DNA of 64,000 nt from Notospermus geniculatus. Lineage: Eukaryota > Nemertea > Pilidiophora > Heteronemertea > Lineidae. The first letter of the stretch is position 1, and each line of letters begins with the position of its first letter. The translations under genes and the position numbers were made by a program. The notes below the pieces were generated by a model that searched no databases, was not told where the DNA came from, and worked only from the letters and a program-made list of their open reading frames with translations. Shown piece after piece: positions 53,684-63,524 of the stretch. The stretch covers positions 130,938 through 194,937 of the forward strand of contig NMRB01000452.1 in assembly GCA_002633025.1 (NCBI GenBank), read 5' to 3'.

Positions 53684-54432
53684 TTATTTAGCAGGGTACC
53701 GGTTCTCCTTCATTTGCTCCATCCTCCATTTAAGTTCAGTCGCACCAATACTCCTTTCAACAATTTGCCTTAGCCTTGTTGCACGGTTGTTGAAGTCCAA
53801 CTGAGCTTGATTGAGACCATTTCCTACGAAAGTGTGCATTGCATGGAGATACTTGTACGCGGGATCTCCTAAGAGTGCATGGTTAAGGGGCAGTTCATCG
53901 AGGAAGTCCATTAATTCCGGGGACCATTCAGCTGCAGTCTTATCGTGTGTGGCACCGGGGAGACCACTGATCACATGCCTCACCTTACCGAACCGGTCAA
54001 CAACATACTGCACATTTATTAAGTCACGGCTCTTCCCATGCCTTCCACAGAAATACGCATCTCCAGCGTGGCCAGGTATTTGAATTTTCACAATCAAACC
54101 ATCTATGAAAAGAATCTTCTAACATTTCCATGTATGTCCACAAGATCTCGCGACAACTCTTCATATCCACCTGGTTGTGGAAGAAAAATACTCTGTGGTG
54201 CAATAGCCATGAGAAAATCAACAACTTCATGGGTGTGAGCAATATCCGTGGGCTTGGTAATTCCCATGGCATAGCCAGCCTGCCTATAATATCCCCCAGA
54301 TGCTAGGTAGTGCAGTGCTGTCATAACTTTCTCCCTGGACCTGAACCAAAAACTTCTACCACGATCTCGCCAGGCATGGAAGTCATTAGAAAGTTCAGTT
54401 ATTTGATCTTCTGATAGGCGAAAGTGGACAGC
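53684..54432 (-). pseudogene. PIF/Harbinger transposase, second family
   Basis: The minus strand starts with a helix-turn-helix (MTALHYLASGGYYRQAGYAM, GITKPT). After a frameshift near 54110 come DDE nuclease words: YFCGRHGKSRDLINVQYVVD with the first Asp, GATHDKTAAEW, LLGDPAYKY with the second Asp, and RQIVERSIGATELKWRM with the Glu. The three acids are present, but the frame is broken between the halves. A fragment of the same family lies at 22005-22345. It is shorter than a usual Harbinger transposase at both ends. Confidence 0.8.
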
Positions 54433-54616
54433 AGTGGGCTCTGTGCTTGTAGCTGCTTCCCTAACAAGAGTTGGTTCTCTTTGAAGGACTACAGCTTGAA
54501 TAATTGGCTCGAACTGTATAATTTCAGTAAGTTTAGCCGATTCTCAAAACCAAAATGGCTGCTAACAGATCTGTTAACATTTCACATGACCTCCTCAACC
54601 TCCTGTAATAGGAGCT

Positions 54617-54772
54617 CAAAGGACCACGGTATTGCCACTTTTTCTCGACAGCCGGCGCCACTGCGCCACTCTCCAACCCAGGGACTAACTACGTTGTCGG
54701 CGAATTGACCCGATTTACTACGTACATTTTGTAATGCATTTTTGTCGTTCGTTTTACTGCCGCTAGGTGGCT
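54617..54772 (-). mobile_element. TTAA MITE, copy 3, reversed and truncated
   Basis: tcaaaggaccacggtattgc at the left matches the family end; the inside (cagccggcgccactgcgcca, gcattt, ttactgccgctagg) follows the other copies in reverse. The far end is lost and replaced by a 9-bp tandem repeat. Confidence 0.75.
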
Positions 54773-54806
54773 AATCAGGCCAATCAGGCTAATCAGGCCA
54801 ATCAGG
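54772..54806. repeat. 9-bp tandem repeat, four units
   Basis: Units of aatcaggcc / aatcaggct, starting exactly where the truncated MITE ends. Confidence 0.85.
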
Positions 54807-55248
54807 TGGTTGCATTGGAGGTCATGTACTTGGCTGCTTGACGAAGAAAGAGTTTATCGTATTGACGAAAAAATAAATCAGACGGTATATACAGAATTTC
54901 CGATCTGACAGAATCAAACCACAAAACTGCGTCCATCTTGGACGTGTGTCCATATCGCATCGTGTAAATTGGCCTATTATTGTTCAGGCTCAGAGAAAAC
55001 CCTTTTGCAACATCTGTCGGATGCGATTTTCTTGAGACGCTTCAAAACTTCCAAAGGGACATTTCGATGGCCACTTGATTCTTATCTGATGAGTTTTTAC
55101 GAGGTCTATAAAATATCTTCGCTAGTCCGGCGTGAAATGCTCGCTCCTTTTTCTCCCCGACATAGCCGCTCTTATGCTTTTTTATACAGTACGTCCCCTC
55201 GACAGAAGGTCTGCCTATGACGAATGCCGCGCAAATGAGGTCATCAAG
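54807..55248. other. No gene recognised
   Basis: Short frames without domains. Confidence 0.5.
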
Positions 55249-55829
55249 GTGTACACTTTTAGCAAAAAAAGGTTCCAAGAGGATACTTTGGCCTGTCATA
55301 GAACCTTCTACTACTAAAAGGTTCTATCTAGAACCCTAAAGGACCCCAGGGTGCTGAAATCCACATCAAGAAATCTGTGAATGCGTGAGAATACAACCGA
55401 TACACCGTTCTCCAGCTAATGTAATATCTTTATTCATGAGGTCTAATGAAATAAATACACTTTTGCATCGAGCGTCCTTGAGAAATCTACAAATGAATTT
55501 TGAGGGTTCTAGAAAGAACCCCTCAGTGAGGGTTCTCCAAAGAATCCTTTAGGGTTCTTTGTCTGTCCCTGTGGGATAACCCTCACACCTTTATTTTGGA
55601 AGTCGATTTCTTTTTCGTGTTCAATGCATAAATCATTTTGTTTGTTTCAAACCTCACAGATATGGTTGGCAAATCAACTGAGCAGGGTAAACCGGGTGCA
55701 CTCCCTAATTTCTCTAAATGGTTTTAACAGCTTAAACTTCCTTATGGTTCCAGATAGAACCTTTTAGTGAGAAGGTTCTATGATAGGCCAAAGAACCCTC
55801 TTGGAACCTTTTTTGCTAAGAGTGTACCC
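55249..55829. mobile_element. Fold-back element with repeated GGTTCT/AGAACC words
   Basis: Left end ggtgtacacttttagcaaaa, right end (reverse) ggggtacactcttagcaaaa, with ggttccaagagg / cctcttggaacc and agaaccttc / gaaggttct pairs inside. At least ten ggttct or agaacc words lie along its length. Non-coding. Confidence 0.8.
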
Positions 55830-55859
55830 CTTTACAATTATTAATAATCGTCTCAACAA

Positions 55860-56310
55860 AGGTAGTGCGATCGGTGATACGCATTTAATCACTTGTTGGA
55901 CTTGACTAGCTATACGGACGACCTTGCGTTGTTCGAAATTCCGATAAACACGAGTGTTTTGCCGGACTTGTCTAACTCTTGTCTTATACAGTACCTTGCA
56001 CAATTGACCTCCCTTCCGCGGCGCGCACCATCCGCGTACTACATGCAGCGTCATGCACGTACCGTCCTCGTATCTTCCTAGGACGTGGCGCAGCGTCATG
56101 GAAGGCATGCAGTGAAGACGTAACGTCATTCACCCGACGTCACGCAACAGAGACGCGTGACGTACCCGTACCATACACGATGAACTGAAGCCTACCTTCC
56201 TCGTCACGTATGGGGGAGGTACGCGGATTTAGGGAGGTCAATTGTGCCAGGTACTGTAAATGTTTAGGCTTAAAGAAGTCCACGTTAGACAGGCGGAAAA
56301 CACCGTTTAT
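55860..56310. repeat. Dispersed repeat R3, copy 2
   Basis: Nearly identical to 28975-29215 over about 240 bp, with flanks that match 28600-28760 in reverse. It ends about 18 bp from the stop codon of the GPCR, so the receptor mRNA would carry it in its 3' UTR. Confidence 0.75.
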
Positions 56311-56327
56311 AATTCGGGTCTTCTTTT

Positions 56328-57380
56328 TTATCGTTGTTCATTGTGTCTTTTTCGACAAAATAGTTCCACAAGACCTCTCCGAAATCGTTGCCCAGTCGCA
56401 CAATAAATAAAGAAATTAATGAAACGGTTCAAAAGAGAGAGAAAGCGAGCTATGTAATTAAAGGATTGTCTCCAATTATAGTCAGCTGTCAAGAGGGTGT
56501 AACGATCAAGAATGTAAACAATATCGTGGGTAGCTCCCGGTGATTCTAGGATTACATAAACGATAACTACCGCCATCACTCTTTTTGTGGCCGAAATACC
56601 TCCTTTGATAGCCTTCCCTGAACCTCTCATCATACCGTTCTTCCTCGAGGTTTTGAGTGTTGTCAAAATGGAATATGTGATGATGACTAGAGTCGTGTTT
56701 GGTACACAGACGCTCACAACAACAGCAAGACCAGCTTTGTAGAGTGCATAGTATAGTGTGTTGTTTCCTAACTCACTGTAAGCCCGTACCGGTCTTAGTC
56801 TCTGGACGCAAGGGTCATAGCGATAGGTGACTTCGTATGCGAACAGAAGTGGAAATCGATACGCAAAGGAACAAACAAAAACAAGCCCGATTGTTATATA
56901 CGCATTCTTGTTTGTACAAATGGACGCCGCTTTTAATGGTCTACACACTGCGATAAATCGTTCTACGGCGATGCAGACAGTCAAGTAGATAGACGCAGTT
57001 CTTGAAACGGACCGTGCAAAACTAAAATAACCATAGGCAATATTATAAAATTCAATGTATTGGTTAACCAAATCAATATAATAATGAATTCCTGGTAAGG
57101 TATTTCTTAAAATATCTCCTAATAAATTTGCGCTGTCTGCAACAGCCATAGCTCTGAGAAGAATAGAGGTTGACGTGTATGGCCTCTCACGGCCGAGTGA
57201 GAGACAATTCCCTACCAGTCCGAGAGGCACGATGATCAGAGTCAAGTGAACTTGTAGGATGAGTCGAAGGTACCGCCTGGAGCTGCTTAAAGATCTCGTT
57301 CTGTAGCCTGACAGACATCTTACAGCGCGGATTACATGGGCTGCTGTACTGGTCTGAGTTATCATTGTTGTCTCTTCCAT
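56328..57380 (-). CDS. Class A (rhodopsin-like) peptide GPCR, intronless
   Basis: An intact 350-codon frame with seven hydrophobic segments (about 40-62, 72-92, 118-142, 159-178, 212-240, 265-288, 305-327). Family marks: GN at 57-58 in TM1; AVADS with D82 in TM2; TASIYLTVCIAVERFIAVCR, with ERF (140-142) in place of DRY, at the end of TM3; NFFIY (322-326) where NPxxY is usual; and the basic helix 8 RFRRG. The TM3-end and TM7 wording resembles FMRFamide-receptor-like peptide receptors. The CWxP motif of TM6 and the cysteine at the top of TM3 are missing. It would sit in the plasma membrane; the ligand is unknown. The ATG is in a normal context and the stop abuts a repeat. Confidence 0.85.
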   Translation of the reverse strand: MEETTMITQTSTAAHVIRAVRCLSGYRTRSLSSSRRYLRLILQVHLTLIIVPLGLVGNCLSLGRERPYTSTSILLRAMAVADSANLLGDILRNTLPGIHYYIDLVNQYIEFYNIAYGYFSFARSVSRTASIYLTVCIAVERFIAVCRPLKAASICTNKNAYITIGLVFVCSFAYRFPLLFAYEVTYRYDPCVQRLRPVRAYSELGNNTLYYALYKAGLAVVVSVCVPNTTLVIITYSILTTLKTSRKNGMMRGSGKAIKGGISATKRVMAVVIVYVILESPGATHDIVYILDRYTLLTADYNWRQSFNYIARFLSLLNRFINFFIYCATGQRFRRGLVELFCRKRHNEQR

Positions 57381-57410
57381 TATGTCTGTTAGCTGATTAG
57401 ACTAATACCG

Positions 57411-57912
57411 CCCTGACACTTGCACGATTTTTGTCCCCGCAATGCCGCGCAAGGCGTCGTGGCAAGGCGTGCCATTTCGATGAAGCCGTGTTTGCACCCT
57501 GTTCGCATAACTAACGCACTGTCTACGCAATGCGCTGCGACTTGTTTATGCATAGGTGAAGTATTGTTCGCGCATTGTTCACGTCTACCGTTCCGCATTG
57601 TCCCGCAGTGTCACGCACGACACACATAGTTACCGCTGTCTTCCCGCATCGCCCCGATGACTTCGCGCATTGACACGCAAGGTCGGCAGTGTTCGCGCCG
57701 AGTTTGCGCAGTGTTCACGCAAAAGGCACGCACATGGCACGATCATTGATGCGTACCGAATTTTTGAACATTTCAAAATTCTCTCTACGACATGGCACGC
57801 ACCCCCGCACCCTTCACACACTCCTCACGCTTGTTCCTGAAGACGTTAATCTAATCATTGGAACGCCGAAGTGCGCGCCATTGCGGGAACGAAAATCGTG
57901 CAAGTGTCAGGG
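57411..57912. mobile_element. Inverted-repeat element just upstream of the GPCR
   Basis: ccctgacacttgcacgattt plus one T is exactly inverted at the other end (21 bp), and the next block (gtccccgcaatg / cattgcgggaac) also pairs. The inside is rich in cgcgca and cacgca words. It starts 30 bp before the receptor ATG, on the promoter side. Confidence 0.82.
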
Positions 57913-57929
57913 TGGCATAATGCTGGTAA

Positions 57930-58110
57930 TCCACCGACTTTACGACTAATTTACGATCAGTTTGCGATTAGTTCACGACGGCAGTCGTCAACGAATCGCA
58001 AACTCGCCGTAAACTAGTCACAAACCGATCGTAAAAAATGAAAAAATGCTGAATTCAGTCGTGAACGAGTGGCAAACTCGTCGTGAACGAATCGTGAACG
58101 CTGATTCACC
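57930..58110. repeat. Ladder of degenerate ttacga/ttcgtaa-type words
   Basis: Roughly every 12 bases a word such as tttacgacta, tttacgatca, ttgcgatta or ttcacgac appears; the second half repeats them inverted (cgtaaactagt, gatcgtaaa, cgtgaacgag). It reads as a small palindrome built of a short repeat. Confidence 0.65.
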
Positions 58111-58754
58111 GGCTATGATTTTTCGTGGTAAACAAGCATAGCGCACACCTGAGACCAAACTCGTGCAACCGCCGACGAGACTGGCCACCACGACGTCGCA
58201 GGCAACCATTGCGTGCGAGGTCGCTCGCCGACCACACTTGCGACCATTTCAGTGAACCATCCGGACCTCCAGAAGCGACTGAAGTCGCAGACTATTGTTG
58301 CGTCGCATCAGAATCGTTTGCGTTTCCATCGTTTTATTATCGGTCGACTAGTTGCAAATTCAGTCCGCCTTTACGACCGAAAAATAAACATGTTGAATAT
58401 CTGGTCTCCTGATGCGATCGAAATTCTTTGGTCTCCGCTGGCCATTGAAACCGGTCATTCAGATCGCCCAGTGCAACAATCTCCCGCAAACAATGTAACG
58501 ACCACTCAACCGATCAGATATCAGGAATCCATTGCTGATTTTCTGCGTTGTGCTTTGCAACCTGCTACCTGCGATTGAATATGATCGCAAGGAACTGATG
58601 CCGGTCGCCGACCGATTGCCGACTGAAATTGACCACATCTTCGCCATTGTGGAAATCACGTCTAGCGAGTCCACTTCGGCGATCGACTGCCCAGTTGCAA
58701 AGCAAATCGCAACGCAAAATCAGTTTGAAAATCAATGGTGGATTCCTAGCTTGA
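58111..58754. other. No gene; gtcgca-rich, probably transposon-derived
   Basis: Words such as gtcgca, gcgatcg and ttgcgacc recur as in the element at 46440-47242. The frames here (up to 121 codons) have no domain. Confidence 0.5.
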
Positions 58755-59007
58755 AGGGCGGCGCACACTTGCGATTTTTCGAGCCATTTTCCAGGCAACC
58801 GGCCTTGCGGCCACAGCAGCGACTGAACATGTTTTTTGTTTTAGTTTTTGTTGATTTGTTTTCGACAAATGCTTCCTTGGAAGATCAGTGATGTCGCGGA
58901 TGACATCCACATCACTGATCGACCTCAAAGGTAATTACCGCATGCAACGTATATGTAGTAGTCGTATCGGTAGTCGCCCCATTTTAGTCGCAAGTGTGCG
59001 CCCCCCT
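58755..59007 (-). mobile_element. AGGGCTCCGCACAC MITE, reversed copy
   Basis: A full-length relative of the copy at 60946-61192, on the other strand: cgcacacttgcgatttttcg at its left, cattttagtcgcaagtgtgc at its right, and ccttgcggccacagcagcga inside. Arms differ by a few bases. Confidence 0.8.
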
Positions 59008-59011
59008 TAAA

Positions 59012-59083
59012 GGGCTCCGCACACTGGCGACTAAAATGGGGGCGACTGCCGATGCGACTACTACGTCGCCTGCGATAATTACC
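59012..59083 (+). mobile_element. AGGGCTCCGCACAC MITE, left part of a split copy
   Basis: gggctccgcacactggcgac to gcgataattacc equals the left 72 bases of the intact copy at 60946. It stops at the single N (59084). The right part is found 1.7 kb further on. Confidence 0.8.
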
Positions 59084-59411
59084 NAATATAGTAAAATTGC
59101 CTGACTAATACTCATAGTAAAAAACATCACTTCGATAATCCAGGAAATACCGTTTAGGAGTTAAAGGGAGTATAATTTGTAAAGTCTATCTAGGTTAAAC
59201 CATGAAACTTTTCAAGAGTGATTTAATGCACTATAAAAGGAAGTAGAAACCCTAGATAGGTAAGAAATCGGTGATTCCACAGGGTTTCACATGATATCGC
59301 GAACCTTCCGGAGGGTTTTGTTGAAAGGTCCAAAAAAGGGCCTAAAATCTATCACGGTGTTCACAAAATGAACAAAAGTATCAATAGAATAGGTGAGAGG
59401 TATACTTACAT

Positions 59412-60062
59412 TTATTGGCTCCAAATCTTTTGACAAGCTGTTTCGACTGATTTAATGTTCTGTTTAACAAAGTGAACAGATAGTCCGCTCTGCAAGAATC
59501 CATTATGCTTACTACACAGGTGATAAAGTCGCTTTAGGAAACTGGCATAATTTGGGGTGATATTCTCAAGTCTATTGAGTTGTTTTGGCCAAGATAGTTT
59601 TTGTCGTCTACACAACTGATGTAAACTTATAAGGCCCTCCCCTTGCCTGGCTGCATTAAAAATGGCTTTTGTATTTTTATGTTTTATGTCTCTGCCAAGC
59701 ATTGTTATGGCCTCTACACAACTATCTACTGTTGCCCAATTAGGTACATATTCCTCCGCTGACCATTGCGCCTCTTTCTTGATTAGTGATTTCCTAATTA
59801 ACTCCTTTATTTCATCTATGGTTGGCCTCCCGGGTTTTCGTTTGTCCGTTACTCCCGTGCTGGTTCCTGCTTCCCCTGCTAATTCCGCGTTCGATCCTGT
59901 GTCTGCTCCTGCTGAAGTTACCGCGGCTGTTAATTCCGGGTATTTTTCCCAAAATCTACGACAATACTGCACCATTTCATGATCGTTCGGGTATCTCCCA
60001 GTAATATAAGTCAATAGTGTGGAAATGTCCGGTGCAAGCGATTTCAGTTTGGCTTCCTCCAT
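59412..60062 (-). CDS. Uncharacterised 216-codon protein with AT-hook-like motif
   Basis: ATG at 60060-60062 opens MEEAKLKSLAPDISTLLTYI; stop TAA at 59412-59414. Residues about 45-70 are Ala/Gly/Thr-rich. KRKPGRPTIDEI (about 74-85) contains K-R-K-x-G-R-P, an AT-hook-like DNA-binding word. The C-terminal third (SFLKRLYHLCSKHNGF, LSVHFVKQNIKSVETACQKI) is helical with spaced Cys and His. A TATATATA lies 55-62 bases upstream, and AATAAA overlaps the stop codon. No frameshift or stop is present. I do not recognise the family. It could be the protein of an unnamed mobile element or a captured host gene. Confidence 0.6.
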   Translation of the reverse strand: MEEAKLKSLAPDISTLLTYITGRYPNDHEMVQYCRRFWEKYPELTAAVTSAGADTGSNAELAGEAGTSTGVTDKRKPGRPTIDEIKELIRKSLIKKEAQWSAEEYVPNWATVDSCVEAITMLGRDIKHKNTKAIFNAARQGEGLISLHQLCRRQKLSWPKQLNRLENITPNYASFLKRLYHLCSKHNGFLQSGLSVHFVKQNIKSVETACQKIWSQ

Positions 60063-60116
60063 TATGGTCTGCGTATAAATGCCACAAGGAAATACCGCTG
60101 ATTGGGATCGGAGTGG

Positions 60117-60124
60117 TATATATA
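60117..60124 (-). promoter_or_regulatory. TATA box of the 216-codon ORF
   Basis: TATATATA on the minus strand, 55-62 bases before the ATG, leaving room for a start site some 25-30 bases downstream and a short leader. Confidence 0.5.
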
Positions 60125-60517
60125 GACCATAGACCGCACCTGTGTGAATCATATTATTGTGTACCACATACCATTTAATGATTCAAATTTAGTTTCTTAG
60201 AATAAACCCTCAGTCAGCATGATTCAGCAAATTCAATCAGAATATCAATGGAAAATCACCGATTTACGTAGGCCTATGACGTCTTTACCATGCTTACTCA
60301 CCGCTAAGGTATGCAAGTAATGAATAGCTTTTGTCTACTTGACAGGTTTGATTGTGCGGGCTTTGTGTTTGGGTTGTATTTGAAGCCATATGTATTACAA
60401 TTACGGGGTATTTGGGTCAGTTTGAAGCATAGGAAATGCGTGGACGTAGCCCAATCTACAGGATTTTAGCAGTTTATAGGCCTATTTTTAGGGTATTTTA
60501 GCTATTTTTTGCCCTTA

Positions 60518-60802
60518 ATCTTCCTCTTCCGCCCAGATCCCCTCAGTTTCCTTACGGGACTTTCAGGATTGAAATATAGGTTTCTAAGGTACTGTTCGGT
60601 TTCCATTTATTTATTTTTCGAGAAATTTATAGTATAAGGAAAGTGAGGGGATCTGGATGGAGGAGATTTTATTAGTTTGCAAGTTTAGGTAGGTCTAGTT
60701 TTTTGAAAAAGCCCGGAAATAGGGATATTTTAGTGTATTTTAGCCTTCTCTTTGCGGCTAATCTTCCTCCTCCATCCAGATCCCCTCACTTTCCTTATAC
60801 TA
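60518..60802. repeat. Three related blocks, two of them inverted
   Basis: cagatcccctcactttcctt-type blocks occur at 60535-60555 and 60776-60802 on the plus strand and at 60631-60665 on the minus strand. Each is preceded by the same tatttta..ctattttttg..taatcttcctc words, so a unit was duplicated and inverted. Confidence 0.75.
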
Positions 60803-60941
60803 TCACTCATCTTCCAAGGAAGCATTTGTCCCAAACGAGTCAACAAATACTAAAAAAACTAAAAATATGTTCAGTCGCCTCTGTGGTCGCAAGGCCGGTC
60901 GCCTAGAAAATCGCTCGAAAAATCGCCAGTCTGCGGAGCCC
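60802..60941 (+). mobile_element. AGGGCTCCGCACAC MITE, right part of the split copy
   Basis: Begins cactcatcttccaaggaagc and runs to ctgcggagccc, matching the right 140 bases of the intact copy that follows. Confidence 0.78.
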
Positions 60942-60945
60942 TTTA

Positions 60946-61192
60946 AGGGCTCCGCACACTGGCGACTAAAATGGGGGCGACTACCGATGCGACTACTACG
61001 TCGCCTGCCGTAATTACCTTTGAGGTCGATCAATGATGTCATCCACGACATCACTGATCTTCCAAAGAAGCATTTGTCGCAAACAAGTCAACAAAAACTA
61101 AAAAAAATCTGAAAAATGTTCAGTCGCTTCTGTGGTCGCAAGGCCGGTCGCCAACAAAATCGCTCGAAAAAATCGCTAGTGTGCGGAGCCCT
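60946..61192 (+). mobile_element. AGGGCTCCGCACAC MITE, intact copy
   Basis: The left end agggctccgcacactggcga is inverted at the right (tcgctagtgtgcggagccct). TTA is duplicated (60943-60945, 61193-61195), fitting Harbinger-type insertion. It stands directly next to the split copy in the same orientation. Confidence 0.85.
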
Positions 61193-61195
61193 TTA

Positions 61196-61865
61196 GATAT
61201 ACCTACCTATAGTGTCATATCAATCAGTGAAACTTCCACCTGTCACATTGAGTACTCAAATATGTTTTACTGAATCTAGAGTTTATTCTAACAAAAGTTG
61301 GGAACTGACAAGCACGACCAGTTCTTTAAAATAATATGCACACTTAGGTCGTCTCTCCTCCCTCTTGTCGGTGATCCAAACTTTGAATGGTGAAAAATAA
61401 TGACAGTTCACTGAAGACAGACTTGGGCTTGCATCACAGTAACAGCCAGTTAGGACGCTTTGTATGTGAGCAGTTGAAACAAGCTCCACCTTTTTCAATG
61501 ACGTTTGCTCCATTAACAACGTCAATAGATCAATTTTTAGCCATTTGAGATCAAGTCATGCAGCTTGTGGCTGTAAACTGAAACATCTAATCATAATTTA
61601 GGACCTTCAAAGTGCCGAGTAGGCCTAATTATGTATGAAATCGATATTTGTTTTAGCCATTTGAGATTGAGTAAGCCTGCGGCTGTAAACTGAAACAAGC
61701 CCGGCGGTGACAGATTTCACAAGGTGACTTCAGGGGTGGCACAAGGCTTCATTCCCCCAGGCTTCAGCAGCCGTGTTTTAGCATATAAACACACATGATG
61801 GCGAATACACAACAACCTGTGTTAACAGTCCTATCCACAGGAGACAGCAGCATAATTAGCGCAAA
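61196..61865. other. No gene recognised
   Basis: Contains the direct repeat ttttagccatttgaga (61534 and 61653) with gcggctgtaaactgaaaca following each. No coding. Confidence 0.5.
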
Positions 61866-61991
61866 ATAAAAATGGTGCCCAGAGTGGAGGGCGATAGAAA
61901 GAAATGTCTCCCCGCGCATCGGGCAACATTGCTTTCGATGGGTGCGTGGCATTTTGCTCTAGCGCCCGACACGACGGGCACCATTTTTTAT
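61866..61991. mobile_element. Small inverted-repeat element
   Basis: ataaaaatggtgccc at the left is inverted as gggcaccattttttat at the right; inner gggcgatag / gcgcccgac words partly pair. About 125 bp. Confidence 0.6.
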
Positions 61992-61998
61992 ATCGTAC

Positions 61999-62080
61999 CG
62001 AAAGCCAGGTGTGACAGGAATCGGTGTCCTAGGAATGCAGATCCACCAAACAATAGTCCACTATTGTAAGGTAACATTCG
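61999..62080. repeat. Relative of 24495-24570
   Basis: ccaggtgtgacaggaatc, cctaggaatgca, ccaccaaacaata and ctattgtaaggt follow one another at the same spacing in both places, same orientation. Confidence 0.75.
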
Positions 62081-62799
62081 AATGGTCATGTCTCTGGTCA
62101 TGCGTCTTGAACTGGTCCACTTTTGTGTAACAGGGTGAAAATGACCAATTTTTGAATATTTTCATATTTCATGTAACTGGCCTTGCTGCATCTAGAAACA
62201 CTATGCAAACTTTGCCAGGTTTCTTACTTTTCAAGATATTTGAGCTTTTATGTGGCTGTTTTAATTGAAAATGTATTACAATCTGGAAACGTTTTTTGCA
62301 TTTTCTCAAAATGGATGTCTTTTACTGAAAGCACTGTCACTCCAGTTCTAGTTGACCAAATCCAACCTGGTTTTTTGCACTGTGTTCCTCAGACAACAGG
62401 CTAAATAGAACAATTTGTATTTACCCAGGATGATCCTGGGTAAACATAAGGTATACCCAAGACGACATTGACCCATTCAGCATAATTTGTAGGCCTTCTT
62501 TATTTTTTGGAAATGTCCTACATAGGGGCGTGCGCCATGTACGGTAAAACCATCCTCTTTGGTGTACGTATCCTCTACGTGTACTCTTACACAAAAGGGA
62601 AGCGACAGCATCAATCGTGCGAGTGAAGAGCGAGGCAGCGACATTAGCTTTAGCAGGACAACGTGTCCACACTGCCTGTCGTCTAAATCACACTAACATT
62701 AATTGTATGAACAGGAACCTGTGAAAGGCAAGTGAACCAGAAAAAAGGAGTGAACCGCCCGCTTTACTTTCTTCAACATCACAATTCAATTTTGAGGAA
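62081..62799. other. No gene; short palindrome acccaggatgatcctgggt at 62425
   Basis: Frames of up to 83 codons without domains. Confidence 0.5.
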
Positions 62800-63220
62800 C
62801 ATCAGCGAGTTTTCGGAGACGTGACGAAATACGAAGTACGAAATACGAAGTCCTACTTCATTGCCATGTTTCAATGTATTTCAGGGAATGGTTGGTACCA
62901 TAAAATATCCCTGCTGCCAGAGCATCCTTTCGCATATCATGTACATGTAAGACCGAGAGTTGTGGCGCATCTTGATTTTTTAAATTTCCACTTCGTAGCT
63001 ACGAATTGGAAACGAAAGGTAAATTTTCCATGTGTAATATACTAGTAGACCGCAACTCTATCGGTTTTACATCATACGCTAAAAGACGCACTTGCAGCAG
63101 GCGATATTTATGGCGCCAACCATCTCCAGAAATACATTAGGTCCTTGAAGTGAAGTGAAATTTCGTCTTTCGTACTTCGTTTTTCGCCAGGCGTGCGAAA
63201 ACTCACTCATCAGGAAATCT
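62800..63220. mobile_element. Fold-back element, about 420 bp
   Basis: atcagcgagttttcgg and tacgaagtacgaaatacgaa at the left pair with ttcgtctttcgtacttcgtt and cgaaaactcactcat at the right; tgtatttcagggaatggttgg pairs with ccaaccatctccagaaataca. The arms differ at roughly one base in six, so it is old. Confidence 0.7.
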
Positions 63221-63524
63221 TGGCCTTTGAGCTGAACTTGTGGAAATATAATCCCCAGCGATCCACTACTCAAACAAAGATCACTCAAGCATGAGCCTAA
63301 TTCTAAGAAGTTAGTACTGTTCTATTCCTGAGCACCCTCTCTTATGCTGGTCAAAACAGTACCAGTCTTTATAGCAATAAATACAAGAAACAAGGAACAA
63401 AGTCAGGACTATGTAAACAAACTAATGGCTGAGTAAACATACTGCGTTGATAATCCTTACCCCGATTTGCTGAGCATATCGGGGCGAGAACTGGAATTCA
63501 GACAGAGGCAAAGAAAACGTAATG
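63221..63524. other. No gene recognised
   Basis: Non-coding flank. Confidence 0.45.

Larger units (their letters stand above)
59084..60801. mobile_element. 1.7-kb segment inside a split MITE, carrying one ORF
   Basis: It lies between the two parts of one MITE copy and so probably arrived later. It holds an intact 216-codon ORF with a TATA box (minus strand). Towards its right end is a 174-bp inverted repeat (60629-60802: atagtataaggaaagtgagg, ggatctggatggaggag and reverse), and a third relative lies at 60518-60552. Clear terminal repeats for the whole segment are not evident, and about 33 bp of the MITE are missing at the junction. The N at its left edge is a warning about assembly. Confidence 0.5.

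Noticed and set aside
58213-58578. A 121-codon plus-strand frame
   Set aside because: It runs through gtcgca-rich repeat DNA and shows no domain.
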